Shown: positions 45,701-57,857, numbered from the stretch's first letter. The stretch is DNA of 64,000 bases from Culex pipiens pallens (GCF_016801865.2 NC_068938.1:28222240-28286239); one strand, 5' to 3'. Made by a program: numbers and translations. Notes: a model not told the origin generated them from the sequence alone.

Positions 45701-48700
45701 AAGATTTGTCTTTCAAAGAAAGCAGAGCAGTTCTCTAGGATTTCGGTCATTCGATTTTTTTTGTATTTTTTAATCCGACTGAAACTTTTTTGGTGCCTTC
45801 GGTATGCCCAAAGAAGCCATTTTGCATCATTAGTTTGTCCATATAATTTTCCATACAAATTCGGCAGCTGTCCATACAAAAATGATGTATGAAAATTCAA
45901 AAATCTGTATCTTTTGAAGGAATTTTTTGATCGATTTGGTGTCTTCGGCAAAGTTGTAGGTATGGATACGGACTACACTGGAAAAAAATAATACACGGTA
46001 AAAAAAATTTGGTGATTTTTTTATTTAACTTTTTATCACTAAAACTTGATTTACAAAAAAACACTATTTTTAATTTTTTTTATTTTTTGATATGTTTTAG
46101 AAGGCATAAAATGCCAACTTTTCAGAAATTTCCAGGTTGTGCAAAAAATCACTGACCGAGTTATGAATTTTTTAATCAATACTGATTTTTTCAAAAAATC
46201 GAAATTTTGGTCGTAAAAATTTTTCAACTTCATTTTTCGATGTAAAATCAAATTTGCAATCAAAAAGTACTTTACTGAAATTTTGATAAAGTGCACCGTT
46301 TTCAAGTTATAGCCATATTTAAGTGACTTTTTTGAAAATAGTCGCAGTTTTTCATTTTTTTTACATTAGTGCACATGTTTGCCCAGTTTTGAAAAAAATA
46401 TTTTTGAAAAGCTGAGAAAATTCTCTATATTTTGCTTATTTGGACTTTGTTGATACGACCTTTAGTTGCTGAGATATTGCAATGCAAAGGTTTAAAAACA
46501 GGAAAATTGATGTTTTCTAAGTTTCACCCAAACAACCCACCATTTTCTATCGTCAATATCTCAGCAACTAATGGTCCGATTTTCAATGTTAATATATGAA
46601 ACATTTGTGAAATTTTCCGATCTCTTCGAAAAAAATATTTTTGGAATTTTCAAATCAAGACTAACATTTCACATAGGCCAAACATTCAATATTACGCCCT
46701 TTTAAAATGTTTGTCTTGATTTGAAAATTCCAAAAATATTTTTTTCGAAAAGATCGGAAAATTTCACAATTGTTTCATATATTAACATTGAAAATCGGAC
46801 CATTAGTTGCTGAGATATTGACGATAGAAAATGGTGGGTTGTTTGGGTGAAACTTAGAAAACATCAATTTTCCTGTTTTTAAACCTTTGCATTGCAATAT
46901 CTCAGCAACTAAAGGTCGTATCAACATAGTCCGAATAAGCAAAATATAGAGAATTTTCTCAGCTTTTCAAAAATATTTTTTTCAAAACTGGGCAAACATG
47001 TGCACTAATTTAAAAAAATGAAAAACTGCGACTATTTTCAAAAAAGTCACTTAAATATGGCTATAACTTGAAAACGGTGCACTTTATCAAAATTTTAGTA
47101 AAGTACTTTTTGATTGCAAATTTGATTTTACATCGAAAAATGAAGTTGAAAAATTTTTACGACCAAAATTTCGATTTTTTGAAAAAATCAGTATTGATTA
47201 AAAAATTCATAACTCGGTCAGTGATTTTTTGCACAACCTGGAAATTTCTGAAAAGTTGGCATTTTATGTCTTCTAAAACATATCAAAAAATAAAAAAAAT
47301 TAAAAATAGTGTTTTTTTGTAAATCAAGTTTTAGTGATAAAAAGTTAAATAAAAAAATCACCAAATTTTTTTTTACCGTGTATTATTTTTTCCAGTGTAG
47401 TCCGTATCCATACCTACAACTTTGCCGAAGACACCAAATCGATCAAAAAATTCCTTCAAAAGATACAGATTTTTGAATTTTCATACATCATTTTTGTATG
47501 GACAGCTGCCGAATTTGTATGGAAAATTATATGGACAAACTAATGATGCAAAATGGCTTCTTTGGGCATACCGAAGGCACCAAAAAAGTTTCAGCCGGAT
47601 TAAAAAATACAAAAATTAAAATTGAAGAAAAAAGACCGATTTCGTAGAGAATTGCTCAGCAGTGAAGAATTTTTTCAACCATTCGATTTTTTTAAGATAA
47701 AATAGAATGATTTTTTATTGAAAATAGCTACAACTTCTAAAAAATACTATTAAATAGCATGTTTAAATCTGAAATCAAAACAATTTTTGAAAATCTTTCA
47801 AATGTATATTTTGGTAAGTTTAAAAAATCTCTGTTCCAAAAACAATTCGTCGGTCATCATAAATTTATACAATTTTTTTTAATATGGAAGAAAAAATAAT
47901 AGAAAAAATAAAAAAGTCAATGAAAATGTAATTTACAGAAAGAATATCTCCACATTGATTGGCATTTTCAGAAGATAGTTTAAAAAACACAGAAAAACAT
48001 TTTATTTTGAAGCTTTACAAAGAAAACTGATTTAAAGAAATGTACGTGGACGTTGTGTAAAAAAATAAAAAATAAAGTATAAAAAAAATTAAAGAAAATT
48101 TATTTTACACTAGTTCAGTTGTTTTGCAATATTAATATTAGTCTTCAAAAAATGTACGGAAAAAAACTTTTTGCGATATTAAAGACCGAAAATTTAAAAA
48201 AAAATCAAAACATTATTAAATCAACCCAAATATGCTTAAAAATGATTCCAAACGCAGGGGAATGTATTTTAAATAGATTTCTGCTGATTGCACTCAATTT
48301 TCGATTGAAATTTAGATGTTCTATGAAAAAAAAAATTGTTTGCCCCCTGATTTTTCGGGGCAACTTTGAAGGGAGGGACAACAACTTTAAATAAAATTTG
48401 TACCAGCCTTATGTGTTGTTGAAAAAATCGCTGCTCGATCATTTTTTTATGATTTTTTACCATTTTATGTTTTCGGTTTTTCAGACAGTTTTTCTAAATT
48501 AAAATTATTTTCGAAAATTTATCCCATCAATCAACTTACCGAAGGTACGATAAAAAAAATTGTCAAGATACCGATTTTTTTTTACATTTGTATGGAACTT
48601 TCCTGCACTGCTGCCAAAGTGTATACATTTTTGTTTGGACTAATGATTCAAAAATACTTTTTTGATTAAAAAGAAAGTACTCACCAAAAAATAATAATTA

Positions 48701-50510
48701 TTTCACAGAAATTTATAATTCTTGGAAGAATCGTTCTTCTTGAATACACCTTTTTTCAAAGAAACTTTACGAGCATTTATATAAATGTTGATAACAATGT
48801 ATTTTTGCAAATCTTTTCTACAAAATTAATAAATTGTAAATGCCATTTCCTGCTTTCTAATAATAATTTATGTTATTCTAAAAAATAAAAAAAGATTTTT
48901 TTATTTTTAGTTTGTAAAACCTATAGAGCATGATGATGAAAAATCCCAATCATTAGAAAAATCAGAGGTTTGGATTGGAAACAGATAAAAATGGCTTCGT
49001 TTTCAACTTACTTACTTTGTACTCAAGATATTTGAAAGCTTTCTTGAGGAACTCAAACTTTGAACCAAATGTATGCGTTCCAAAAGTATGTTTATACCAA
49101 CGTTAGCCTAAAAAAACATTGTAATTTGGTTTAAAAACATTCCGGAAAATTCCTTCTGGTCTCGGGAGAAACCCGGGAAAAAACCGGGAAATTGAAAATC
49201 GAAATCTGATGGCCACCCTGGGGTATAGTTGCCCTACTAACTTTTTAACTTTTTCTGAACATTTCCAATCAATAAAAAATAGGTCAACGCTTTAAATTAT
49301 AACATGTTTATTTTCCAAAGTCAAATCCAGTTTTTTTTTTTAATATTTTCAAAACATTGTGATGAAACGATTTCGCATTTACCTACAAAACAATGAACAA
49401 TTTGGTGTGTAAAAAAGTAAAAGTCAAAGCTATAAATTTTTAAATTGCCATTTTTTTGGAAAACTATTTTACTATTTTATCGTTTTGAACAAATTCTTCC
49501 CGTTGTCGTTCCAAAAAGTCTTTCAAACCTTATTTTGAATTTTCAAGCATAAAATATCTTATTAAAAATCAAGCTGTAAAATCACTGAACACAAAGGTTG
49601 TTAACGATAAAATTATCGAGGCTCGATAACAATAACAACAGTTCGAAAACCATATCATGTTAAATTTTCAATGCTTTCACTAATAATATTTTTTTTAAAT
49701 GTATAAGTATGTACTCAAAATTGCACGATCAATGCGAAATTTTGTGTGTTTTTCACTTTATTAGAGTTTTTTTTTTGCTGAAAACAAACAATCGAAAATA
49801 CCCGAATTTTTATAATTTGCAATATGAGTTTCAATTTCAAACGACGTCATTTTTTATGTTTTTCCCTTTATTAGAGTTTTTTGTGAAAAACTAAAATTTT
49901 CACAAAATACTGTATTTTTCGAAAATACTCAAATTTTCAGAGCATTTTTTTTGTATATTTTCCGAACAAGACATAACTTTCTATTATCTTGTAATGCGTA
50001 TTTTTCGGATACATTTTCCATCCAAGTTTTGAAAATAAAACCAAACATTTGGAATTCAGATTTTTTTTATTGACTTCTAACACTTTCCCGTCCTCTTCCA
50101 GTGGCTGCTTCAACGGGCTCTGCACCGCTCCGGAAGTGTGTTCCTGCAAGCCGGGCTACGCGATGGGACCCTCGGGCAACAACAAGTGCGAGGCCACGTG
50201 CGAGCGACCCTGCCTGAACGGGGACTGCACCGGGCCCAACACGTGCACTTGCCACCGCGGATACGTTCTGGACGAGACCAACCAGTTCAAGTGAGTTGTT
50301 GTTTTGCTAAAGTTGAAATTGCTGATAACACGATAAAACTTCTCCGTTTGTATGTATTTGTGTGTGTTTTCTTCTTTTAGGTGCCTCGCTCACTGTCCCA
50401 ACGGTTGTCCCAACGGAGTCTGCTCGGGGCCAAACATGTGCCTGTGCAATGCTGGATTCATCAAGGACCGCAGCTTGAAGGGAAGTCAAGCGTGTGTGAA
50501 GCGCGTGTAG
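42736..50510 (+). CDS. NimB: NimB-like secreted protein with seven NIM repeats
   Basis: Three exons join in frame with phase-2 introns: 42736-43538, 50102-50290 and 50381-50510, giving 373 residues. The ATG at 42736 (context TTCAAAATG) is followed by a clear signal peptide (1-19, core SALILAICGAAVLA). An open frame extends upstream to 42622, but using it would bury that signal. A linker region carries C82 and VCCKGFE (114-120), a reduced EMI/CCxG-type motif. From C129 to the end there are seven NIM repeats of the form CxPxCxxxCxxGxCxxPxxCxCxxGF/Y, the fifth split by the first intron (ICS|NGC). There is no transmembrane segment or GPI signal, so the product is secreted, as for Drosophila NimB proteins. 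These are expressed by hemocytes or fat body, and some bind bacteria or regulate phagocytic adhesion. Which numbered NimB this is cannot be settled here. Confidence 0.88.
43539..44049 (+). other. Start of NimB intron 1
   Basis: AT-rich after the GTGAGT donor. Around 43650-43710 a stretch containing CGATTAATCGAAG and CGATTATCCGAAG resembles fragments near 60590-60660, suggesting an old dispersed repeat. Confidence 0.35.
44050..44518. mobile_element. 469-bp TTAA-flanked foldback element
   Basis: TTAA flanks both ends (44046-44049 and 44519-44522). The termini CACTGGAACGCCCAA and TTGGGCGTTGGAATG are inverted repeats, and the halves are complementary over nearly their whole length (for example 44125-44160 against 44445-44480). 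Like the 80-bp element at 3134-3213, it appears to be a piggyBac-type miniature element. Confidence 0.7.
45013..49220. mobile_element. hAT-type element with 8-bp target duplication
   Basis: The perfect 13-bp inverted termini CAGGGTGGCCATC and GATGGCCACCCTG are flanked by the exact 8-bp repeat GGGTATAG (45005-45012 and 49221-49228). Both ends continue with 'cgggaaaaaccggg' subterminal repeats. These are hAT features. With the nested F1 element (45725-47657) removed, about 2.3 kb remains; it is AT-rich and encodes no recognisable transposase, so the copy is non-autonomous. Confidence 0.85.
45725..47657. mobile_element. F1 foldback element, 1.9-kb near-perfect palindrome
   Basis: The termini GAGCAGTTCTCT and AGAGAATTGCTC are flanked by the exact 4-bp repeat AGCA (45721-45724 and 47658-47661). 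The arms are inverted copies with centre at 46686/46687. Mirrored open frames (46051-46305 against 47068-47322, 45951 against 47422) stay in perfect register, so there are no indels over at least 735 bases per arm, and those frames differ at only 2 of 84 residues. Only the outermost 60 bases diverge. There is practically no spacer. The family has no visible coding gene. Confidence 0.85.
49237..50101 (+). other. End of NimB intron 1
   Basis: AT-rich sequence with tracts such as 'aaaatactcaaattttcag' like those inside the element at 22270-23452. It ends in a good acceptor (TCCTCTTCCAG) at 50101. Confidence 0.4.
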
Positions 50511-50553
50511 ACCAACGTGGTTTTAGAATTCTGCATGATCAAATAATATCGCA

Positions 50554-50559
50554 AATAAA
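50554..50559 (+). terminator. Polyadenylation signal of the NimB-like gene
   Basis: AATAAA is 44 bases after the TAG stop codon (50508-50510), followed by T-rich and A-rich sequence. Confidence 0.7.
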
Positions 50560-52219
50560 GTGGCATTTTTATTTAAAAAAATAAACAAACTGTAGGTATA
50601 CGTTCTTTGCATTTTCAATCAAATGAAGGTACTTTGGATACAGTTAAACCTCACATACGTTTGTATTTCTTCGATTACCCTAAAACGACATTACCTATTT
50701 GCCATCTTTTTGATGAAAATTGTAGGTTGGAAGAAAACCAACAAAATGCTTAAAAAAGATTGCAAAAATATTACGCCGTGTTTGAGAAATCGACGAAATA
50801 CAAAGCGTACCGCCTGCGCACTATGCGAGGTTTAACTGTATTATTCATATATTAAGCAGTTGCACTGACCCTCTACGATTTCCGTGAAACTTTGTCCAAA
50901 GACCATTTTAATTTTTAACATTCGAAAAAGACGATTTTTTCAACAAATTGCAATTCATCATGGTTATGATTAGGAAGCTTGTTGTCAAAGGGACTTTTAT
51001 GTTACATTGGACACATGATTTGAACTCTTCTCTGCTTTCAATAAATTTAGTTTGACATCAAAAAAATTTAATAAAAAGGGACTGTTAAAGTATAACTTAA
51101 ACCAAATGTTTATATTATAACTTTTTGAAACAACAAATACTACAATTGTTTTTTTTTTATTTTTGCTCTAAGCTACAAACAACCAGATTTTACAAATATT
51201 GAAACAAGAATATTGTATAACGCATTCACATGATTACAGTTATTCTGTAATTAACATTCATCAAAAGTTGTAGGCATGTTTCGTATTGGTGGTCAGGATT
51301 TCTAGAAAATTCGGAAGTTGTATGAAAAATCGTTGAAAATAAGAAGTATGTTGAAGCCAGAATTGAAGTTTTTTTTTACTGTTTCATGTTCTTTGCTACC
51401 ATTATTGTTATACGTAACGTTATTTTTTAACATCATTTCACCAGAACATTTTTTTAGTTTTTGTGGGACAAGTACAAGTAGAAAAAAAAAATAAGTTCAA
51501 GACTGATTTTCAAAATTTTCAGGTGGAAGCTACAGCTAGTGATTTTTCACGAAAAAAATATTTAAATTTGTTATTGATCATTCCAAAAGATGTATTAAAA
51601 ACATTACAAAATGCTTAACCAATTTTTTTTCAGTATGTTTTGTACTTAAAACCAAAATATTGAATTTGTTTTATTTTTCCTCACGTTACGTTCAATTTGC
51701 TAATTTTTATTTTGATAAATTTTACAGAAATTTTAAAATAAAATAGACAAAACTACTAGGTGCTTCCTTTAATTGAAGAGATTTTTATTTTATTTATACA
51801 GTCCCTTAAGAATTTTGTTTATTGAAAAAAGGTTCATTAAATGCTTTAAGCTTCACATTGTATTATACATGGCAATTTCCAGGCTCTTTCATTGGAAATT
51901 TAAAATCAGCTATCTACATTTCGTAAAATATCACAATAAACAAATTCTTCAAAGTGGTTTCTAAATTTGTCATGCATTTTCAATACAAGTGCTTCCAAAA
52001 TGCTGGTAAAAACCCCTGAAAAAAGAAACAAAATTGAAATACAGAAAGGGGCAATTTGACAAAAGAATATTTCAAATTTCACTACATTTCGAGGTATCTT
52101 CGCAAATTACGCGGCTTCCGCGAAAACGTAAAAACATGACGTTAAAAAAATAAAAAAATATAAATATTCAAATAACAAGCCATAGTTTCAACATTTGCAT
52201 GAAAACAGTGTTTTAAAAT
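50560..52219. other. AT-rich intergenic sequence downstream of NimB
   Basis: Positions 50860-51010 show diverged F2-like blocks ('gtgaaactttgtcc', 'ttgtcaaagggacttttatg'). The rest is AT-rich, with no gene or clean repeat boundary recognised. Confidence 0.4.
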
Positions 52220-53440
52220 GGGTAATTCTCCGCCAACTCACACAGCAGTTGCCCCGACCCCTCTTCGATTTTCGTGAAACTTTGCTCTAAAGGGTAATTT
52301 TGGTCTCTGATCACGAATCCGAGGTTCATTTTTCGATATCTCGTGACGGTGGGTCGGTACGACCCCTTTCATTTTTCTGGTTTTTTACTTAGACACTTTT
52401 TTCAGTGATTTGTAGCTCGCAACCGTGAAGAGATAGAAATTTGGTGTCAAAGGGACTTTTGTGTAAAATAAGACGCCCGATTTGATGGCGTACTCAAAAT
52501 TCCGAAAAATACGTATTTCTCATCAAAAAAAGTTTTAAAAAATAGTTTTAAAATCGCTGCCATTTCCCGCTACTCAACTGTCAAAAATCGTGAGACATGT
52601 CATTTTATGGCAAATTTAATGTTCTTTTCGAACCTGAAATAATCCAGAAGGGTCATTTTTTCATTTAGAACAAAACTTTTCATTTTAAAATTGCGTGTTT
52701 TTTCTAACTTTGCAGGGTTAAATTTTAGAGTGTAACAATGTTCTACAAAGTTGTAGACAAGGGTCCTGATTGATCAAAATCAACCACTCCATTCGCGAGC
52801 ACAAATAGCAGACGACGCGATACTGCCCTGATGAAATCCTACCGTTTGTCACTTTCACATCATTCGCTCCCGAACACTCTCTCTTAAACTCTCCTTCTCT
52901 CTCTGATCGGCTCAGTCTCCGAACGGCTCGTGCAGGCCGATCGTCTCCGATCACTCTGAACTGAAAACAATTTTTCTCTGATGCGCTGCGTTATACTCAT
53001 TGATTTGGGTTGCCTAAAATCAATGTTATCAATTAAATTTTGCATTTATTTTGATTTCATAACATTATAGACACCATTCAAAGAAACTTCCACCAAGAAA
53101 AAATCAAATTGATGGCAAACTGAGGGCGTGAAGACAAAGAGCCTGCCGCGCTGGCAGTAGGCAAATATTTTCACGATGTATTTGTTCGCTGAGTGAACAG
53201 TTCGGGCCACTCGCTGACTGCTTGCGAGTATCATTCGCTCATGAATGCTAGCGGGTTAGAATAGGCGAATGGATAGGCGATGAGTGAGTGGTTTCTGTTC
53301 ATTGAACCGAAAATCAGGACCCTTGGTTGTAGAGCAGACAATAACAAAAATTTTGATTTATAAACATAAGGGGTTTGCATGAATTCTTTACGAGTTATCA
53401 GAATTTTATAAAAAAGTTTTTTGAAAAAGTTATGATTTCG
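52220..53440. repeat. F2-family half element with nested hAT-type insertion
   Basis: It follows one F2 arm from GGGTAATTCTCCGCC inward to about 53440, interrupted at 52758-53325 by a hAT-type element. The opposite arm is not present. Confidence 0.65.
52758..53325. mobile_element. 568-bp hAT-type miniature element
   Basis: The inverted termini CAAGGGTCCTGATT and AATCAGGACCCTTG are flanked by the exact 8-bp repeat GTTGTAGA (52750-52757 and 53326-53333). The host F2 arm is continuous without it. It has a CT-rich, mixed-composition interior and no transposase frame. Confidence 0.8.
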
Positions 53441-54899
53441 ACCATTTTTGGCCAGTGTTTCGAATATTTAACCCCTAAAACTCAATTGTGTGCTTTTGAA
53501 AGTATTTTTTTTCGGAAAGTTCAGCTAATTTTGCAAAAGAATGACTCCTTGGACGATTGTTGTGACTCGTGCATTGTGAGAACCAGATTTTGTTTTTCAA
53601 TTTTTTTTTGTGATGATTTTTCGATTTTTTTTAATTTAATGGGAAGGTTTAGAAAATTCCAAGGAAGCCTCATTTATGGAAATTAAAAAAACACTTGTTG
53701 ATAAAAGAGATAAAAAAAATTATTTTACATCTCATAAAAATTAATAAAAAAAAAATTTTTAATGTTTTCGAAATTATAAGTTTTATTTTTCAAAACTTCG
53801 CTGCCTAATGAGCTTGACATTATTCTTTGGTTATTTTGTGCAATTAATTTGTTAGTATTGAAAGGTGAAATTAAAAAAAACTATTCATTAGGATTGTGAT
53901 TCAATTTTTTTAAGAAGTTCAAAACCGTACCTGCATGACCTGCACTGCACATGTTCGCATAAATGTCCCATATGCAAAAACAGCAAGCTGAGAAAAACGC
54001 TAAACAAGTTTGTCCCACACATAAGATTACGTGTTAAGTTTTCACGAAAAAAATGGATTTCCTCCTGATTTCTAGAACAAAGTACTGGATATTATAGGCT
54101 CTTTTGAAAGAGCACACGATTTTGAATCAAACTGCATCAAAAACTCGAAATCGATGAAAATGCATATGGGACATTTATGCGATCATGGGCAGTGCAACTT
54201 TGTTGAAGAAACCACATCGATCAGAATCAGAAAAAATGGATTTGTTCAAAAGCGTAATTGCAAAACAGCTATAACATAACATTTCTTATTGCCTTTATTC
54301 AAATCATTGTACTCTCTAACACTTATCTCCTCCACCATAAAAAAAACTCAATCGTTAAATTCCAGAACTTGCTGCTCTCAACTCATTGACGATACCAAAC
54401 AAAAATGTGATAATTCATTATCAAAGTCTTCCCCGCTCGACACTTCAATGGTAGTAATGTGCGAGTATCTGGACGAGCACATTCAAATTCACATCAACAC
54501 ATTAGTAGCAGCATCGAGTCTGGATGAGAAGCAAGAACAAAAAACAAAACCATCAATCCCCAGACAGAGCAGTCACTCTTTCAGCACATAATTAGTTAGT
54601 ACGAACGAGGGGCTGCCATAGATTACACCACACAAGTACTCTTTCGCTCTACATTTCTGGAGTGCATCTCTCTGTGGTGTGTTGCACTTTCCAAACGGAA
54701 AGAAAACCCGGGGAAAAGTGTTCTTTTATTTCTCTTGTTTCACAGCATGTGCGTCTGGATTGCGTTTTTTCTTTATTACTTTTTGGAGAAGTTTGTGTAA
54801 ATTGTTTATTTTTGGCCCTTAGTACAAGTGCGGCTTGCGGTTTCGAAATAAGGTTAATTCGGTTGTTTTTTTCAAGTGTGTGAAAATTTTGTGTGGTTA
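53441..54899. other. Intergenic sequence before the candidate leader exon
   Basis: AT-rich to about 54300, then less AT-rich without a convincing gene. The open frame at 54289-54591 has no signal peptide, domain or splice partner that I can recognise. Two similar short blocks mention 'catatgggacatttatgcga' in inverted form (53955-53975 and 54160-54185), a decayed inverted repeat. Confidence 0.3.
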
Positions 54900-55026
54900 T
54901 GCGGTTCTGGGGTGTACTGTGTGAGCTCAGTACCGTTCTAGTGCTGGAAGTAGTTGCGGCGGATTTGATGTGATTATAGTGCGCTCGAGTTTAATCTGGT
55001 GAAAATAGTGTACCGGGCTTGAAACG
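54900..55026 (+). other. Candidate non-coding leader exon
   Basis: A GC-richer stretch with an initiator-like CTCAGTACC near 54926 ends in the strong splice donor ACG|GTAAGT at 55026/55027. It has no coding frame. A good acceptor (TTGTTATTTTCAG) at 62470 precedes the signal-peptide exon, so this may be the spliced leader of that gene. RNA evidence would be decisive. Confidence 0.3.
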
Positions 55027-55397
55027 GTAAGTTCAGTGCGGTCGACATGGGTGAACAAATTTAGGACGTTTTTGTTCTAAAGTGTTGAACGGCAAAACGA
55101 ATCGTGCTGTGAAGATTTATGTATTTGTTTGGTGATAAGGATGCCAGTTGTCGACGGTTCTTAGTTTGAACTCAGCTAGTTTGGTACATCTAGAAATTAA
55201 GATTGAAGAAAATCAAAAACAATTTTTCAATATGATTATGTTAGAAATGATAATTTCAAAAATAATAACAATCTTTTGTTTGCATATATTTAATGGAATG
55301 TAACAGAAAAAATCAGTGATTTTTAATAACAAAATAATGGCTTCATCAACCCGGAATCAGAAGTACAGCATGTTGTTGTTTTTAAATAAATTGTAGT

Positions 55398-56464
55398 GAG
55401 CAATTCTCTACAAAATCGATCTTTTTTCTTAAATTTTAAGTGCCGATCTTTTCGAAAAAAATAACTTCAAGATTTTTAACCCAAGACTAACATTTCAAAA
55501 GGGTCAAACATTCAATATTACGCCCTTTTAAAATGTTTGTCTTGGTTTAAAAATTTTGAAAATATTTTTTTCGAAAAGATCGGAAAATTTCACGAATGTT
55601 TCAAATTTTATCATTGAAAACCGGACCATTAGTTTCTGAGATATCGACATTAGAAAATGGTGTGTTGTTTGGGTGAGACTTAGAAAACAACAATTTTCCT
55701 GTTTTTAAAACCTTTGCATGGCAATATCTCAGCAACTAAGGGTCGTATCAACAAAATTCAAAAAAGCAAAATATGGAGAATTTTCTCAGCTACTCTAAAA
55801 TATTTTTCTTCAAAAGTGGGCAAACATGTGCACTAATTAAAAAAAATGAAAAACTGCGAAAGATTTCAAAAAAGTCACCTAAAAATGGATTTAACTTAAA
55901 AACGGTGCAGTTTATCAAAATTTTACTAGAGTACTTTTTGGTTGCAAATTTGATTTTACATCAAAAAATGAAGTTAAAATTTTTTTGCGACCAATTTCCG
56001 ATTTTTTGAAAAAATCAGTGTTGATTCTAAAATTCATAACTCGGTCAAAGATTTTTTGCACAACCTGGAAATTTCTGAAATGTTGGCATTTGAAGTCCTC
56101 TAAAACATATCAAAAAATAAAAAAAAATAAAAAAAAGCGTTTTTTTTTTTGCAAATCAAGTTTTAGTGACAAAAAGTTAAATAAAAAATCACCAATTTTT
56201 TCCGTGTATCATTTTTCCAGTGTAGTCTGAATCCGTACCTACAACTTTCCCGAAGACACCAAATCGATCAAAACATTCCTTCAAAAGATACAGATTTTTG
56301 ATTTTTTATACATTATTTTGCTGCCAAATTTGTATGGAAAATTATATGGACAAACTAATGATGCAAAATGGCTTCTTTGGGCATACCGAAGGCACCAAAA
56401 AAGTTTCAGCCGGATTAAAAAATACAAAAAAAAATCGAATGACCGAAATCTGAGAGAACTGCTC
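55398..56464. mobile_element. F1-family element, 1.07-kb copy
   Basis: It starts GAGCAATTCTCTAC and ends AGAGAACTGCTC. The left arm is short (to about 55520) and the right arm is nearly full length, so the palindrome has been lost on one side. The flanking 4-mers (TAGT and AGTG) share only AGT, an imperfect target duplication. Confidence 0.65.
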
Positions 56465-56668
56465 AGTGATAACAGTTCCAACAGGAAATGCTCCAAATAT
56501 TTTAAACTTTTGGTATCAGAAACTTTTGCATATATGTATTTCTTAATCTATACAAACAGACATATTTTCAATAATTTGCAGTTAGAATATCAAGTAGTAA
56601 ATACGAGTATTCTTCCTTATTTGCTCAATTAAATGCAATCTTCAACATTCAACAGTACTGTAATTCTG

Positions 56669-57857
56669 AGCATGAGCATGAGCATGAGAGACCACCCATG
56701 GTTGTCCTTCTCCGTTGCTGAACAGGACCATAATATCCCATCAGCACAACCGGTCACACGCTTCAACGATCAAATGATGTTTCCCTTATCAACAGCATGC
56801 ATAAATGCGCTGAAAAGATAAAACATCACGATCATCAAAACTAGAGCCGGTGCGAATAGGAAACAGTCGTTGGCCACCAACGGCGCCCGCCATGTCAGTT
56901 TGTAGATCTCGAGGGAATGGGACGGGAATGTTAGTTAGCACAGGCTGCTACCAAGGGTGGGTTCTATACGATATCCACACCCCCGCGTGTGCCGGAAAAC
57001 TACTTCTACTTGGGATTTTGTTAGTGGGTAAGGTAATGGCCAGGATTCAACATAGAGGATGATGATGCGACCCAATAATCAATAAATGTTGTTTAATGGT
57101 GTGATGTATTATGCATTCTCAAGGCAAACAGTCGGAGTATGCGGATGAGACTATTCCCGGTTATTTGGTGTTGAGTTTAGCATAAATGATTTAATCTTAG
57201 ACAGTCGGCTGTGGAAAGATAAAACCAACTAAAATGCGAAAACGCGAAACCGCCCGGATTGAAATACACGCACAATCGGGGGGACAACAAAGACGGAAAC
57301 GGCAACGAAAATCCTGCGCGAGGACCGCGACGCACACCGTTCAAATTCTCCAACGCAACTGTCAAACATCCCGAAACCGCCCGGATCGAAATACACACAC
57401 AATCGGGGGGACAACAAAGACGGAAACGGCAACGAAAATCCTGCGCGAGGACCGCGACGCGCACCGTTCAAATTCTCCAACGCAACTGTCAAACATCCCG
57501 AAACCGCCCGGATCGAAATACACACACAATCGGGGGGACAACAAAGACGGAAACGGCAACAAAAATCCTGCGCGAGGACCGCGACGCACACCGTTCAAAT
57601 TCTCCAACGCAACTGTCAAACATCCCGAAACCGCCCGGATCGAAATACACACACAATCGGGGGGACAACAAAGACGAAAACGGCAACGAAAATCCTGCGC
57701 GAGGACCGCGACGCGCACCGTTCAAATTCTCCAACGCAACTGTCAAACATCCCGAAACCGCCCGGATCGAAATACACACACAATCGGGGGGACAACAAAG
57801 ACGGAAACGGCAACGAAAATCCTGCGCGAGGACCGCGACGCTCACCGTTCAAATTCC
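56669..57857 (-). mobile_element. Retroposon-like insertion with tandem 5' monomers
   Basis: A 23-bp exact direct repeat (56646-56668 and 57858-57880) flanks the insertion. Read on the - strand it opens with about five 127-bp monomers (57857 to 57246), continues with about 575 bases of non-coding body, and ends in repeated CATGCT units (56670-56690). A long target duplication, a simple-repeat 3' tail and tandem 5' promoter-type monomers are the layout of non-LTR retrotransposons. No ORF1 or ORF2 is present, so it would be a non-autonomous or internally deleted copy. Confidence 0.6.
57246..57857. repeat. 127-bp tandem repeat, about 4.8 copies
   Basis: GAAACCGCCCGGAT recurs at 57246, 57373, 57500, 57627 and 57754, an exact 127-base period. 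Units differ at only a few positions. They are GC-richer than anything nearby. Since 127 is not a multiple of three and the unit lacks stops in several frames, long open frames appear on both strands as artefacts. Confidence 0.95.

Larger units (their letters stand above)
44779..49234. mobile_element. TA-flanked miniature element split by a hAT-type insertion
   Basis: Its left part (44779-45012) and right part (49221-49234) together match the intact copy at 10545-10784, including the GGGGAAATATACCC terminus. TA lies on both sides (44777-44778 and 49235-49236). The 4.2-kb insertion at 45013-49220 falls near its right end. Confidence 0.8.

Noticed and set aside
45670..47619. Mirrored open frames beginning MKTVHFIKI and MPKTPNRSKN
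   Set aside because: They occur as inverted pairs in F1 arms throughout the window and decay with the repeat; composition is that of AT-rich non-coding DNA.
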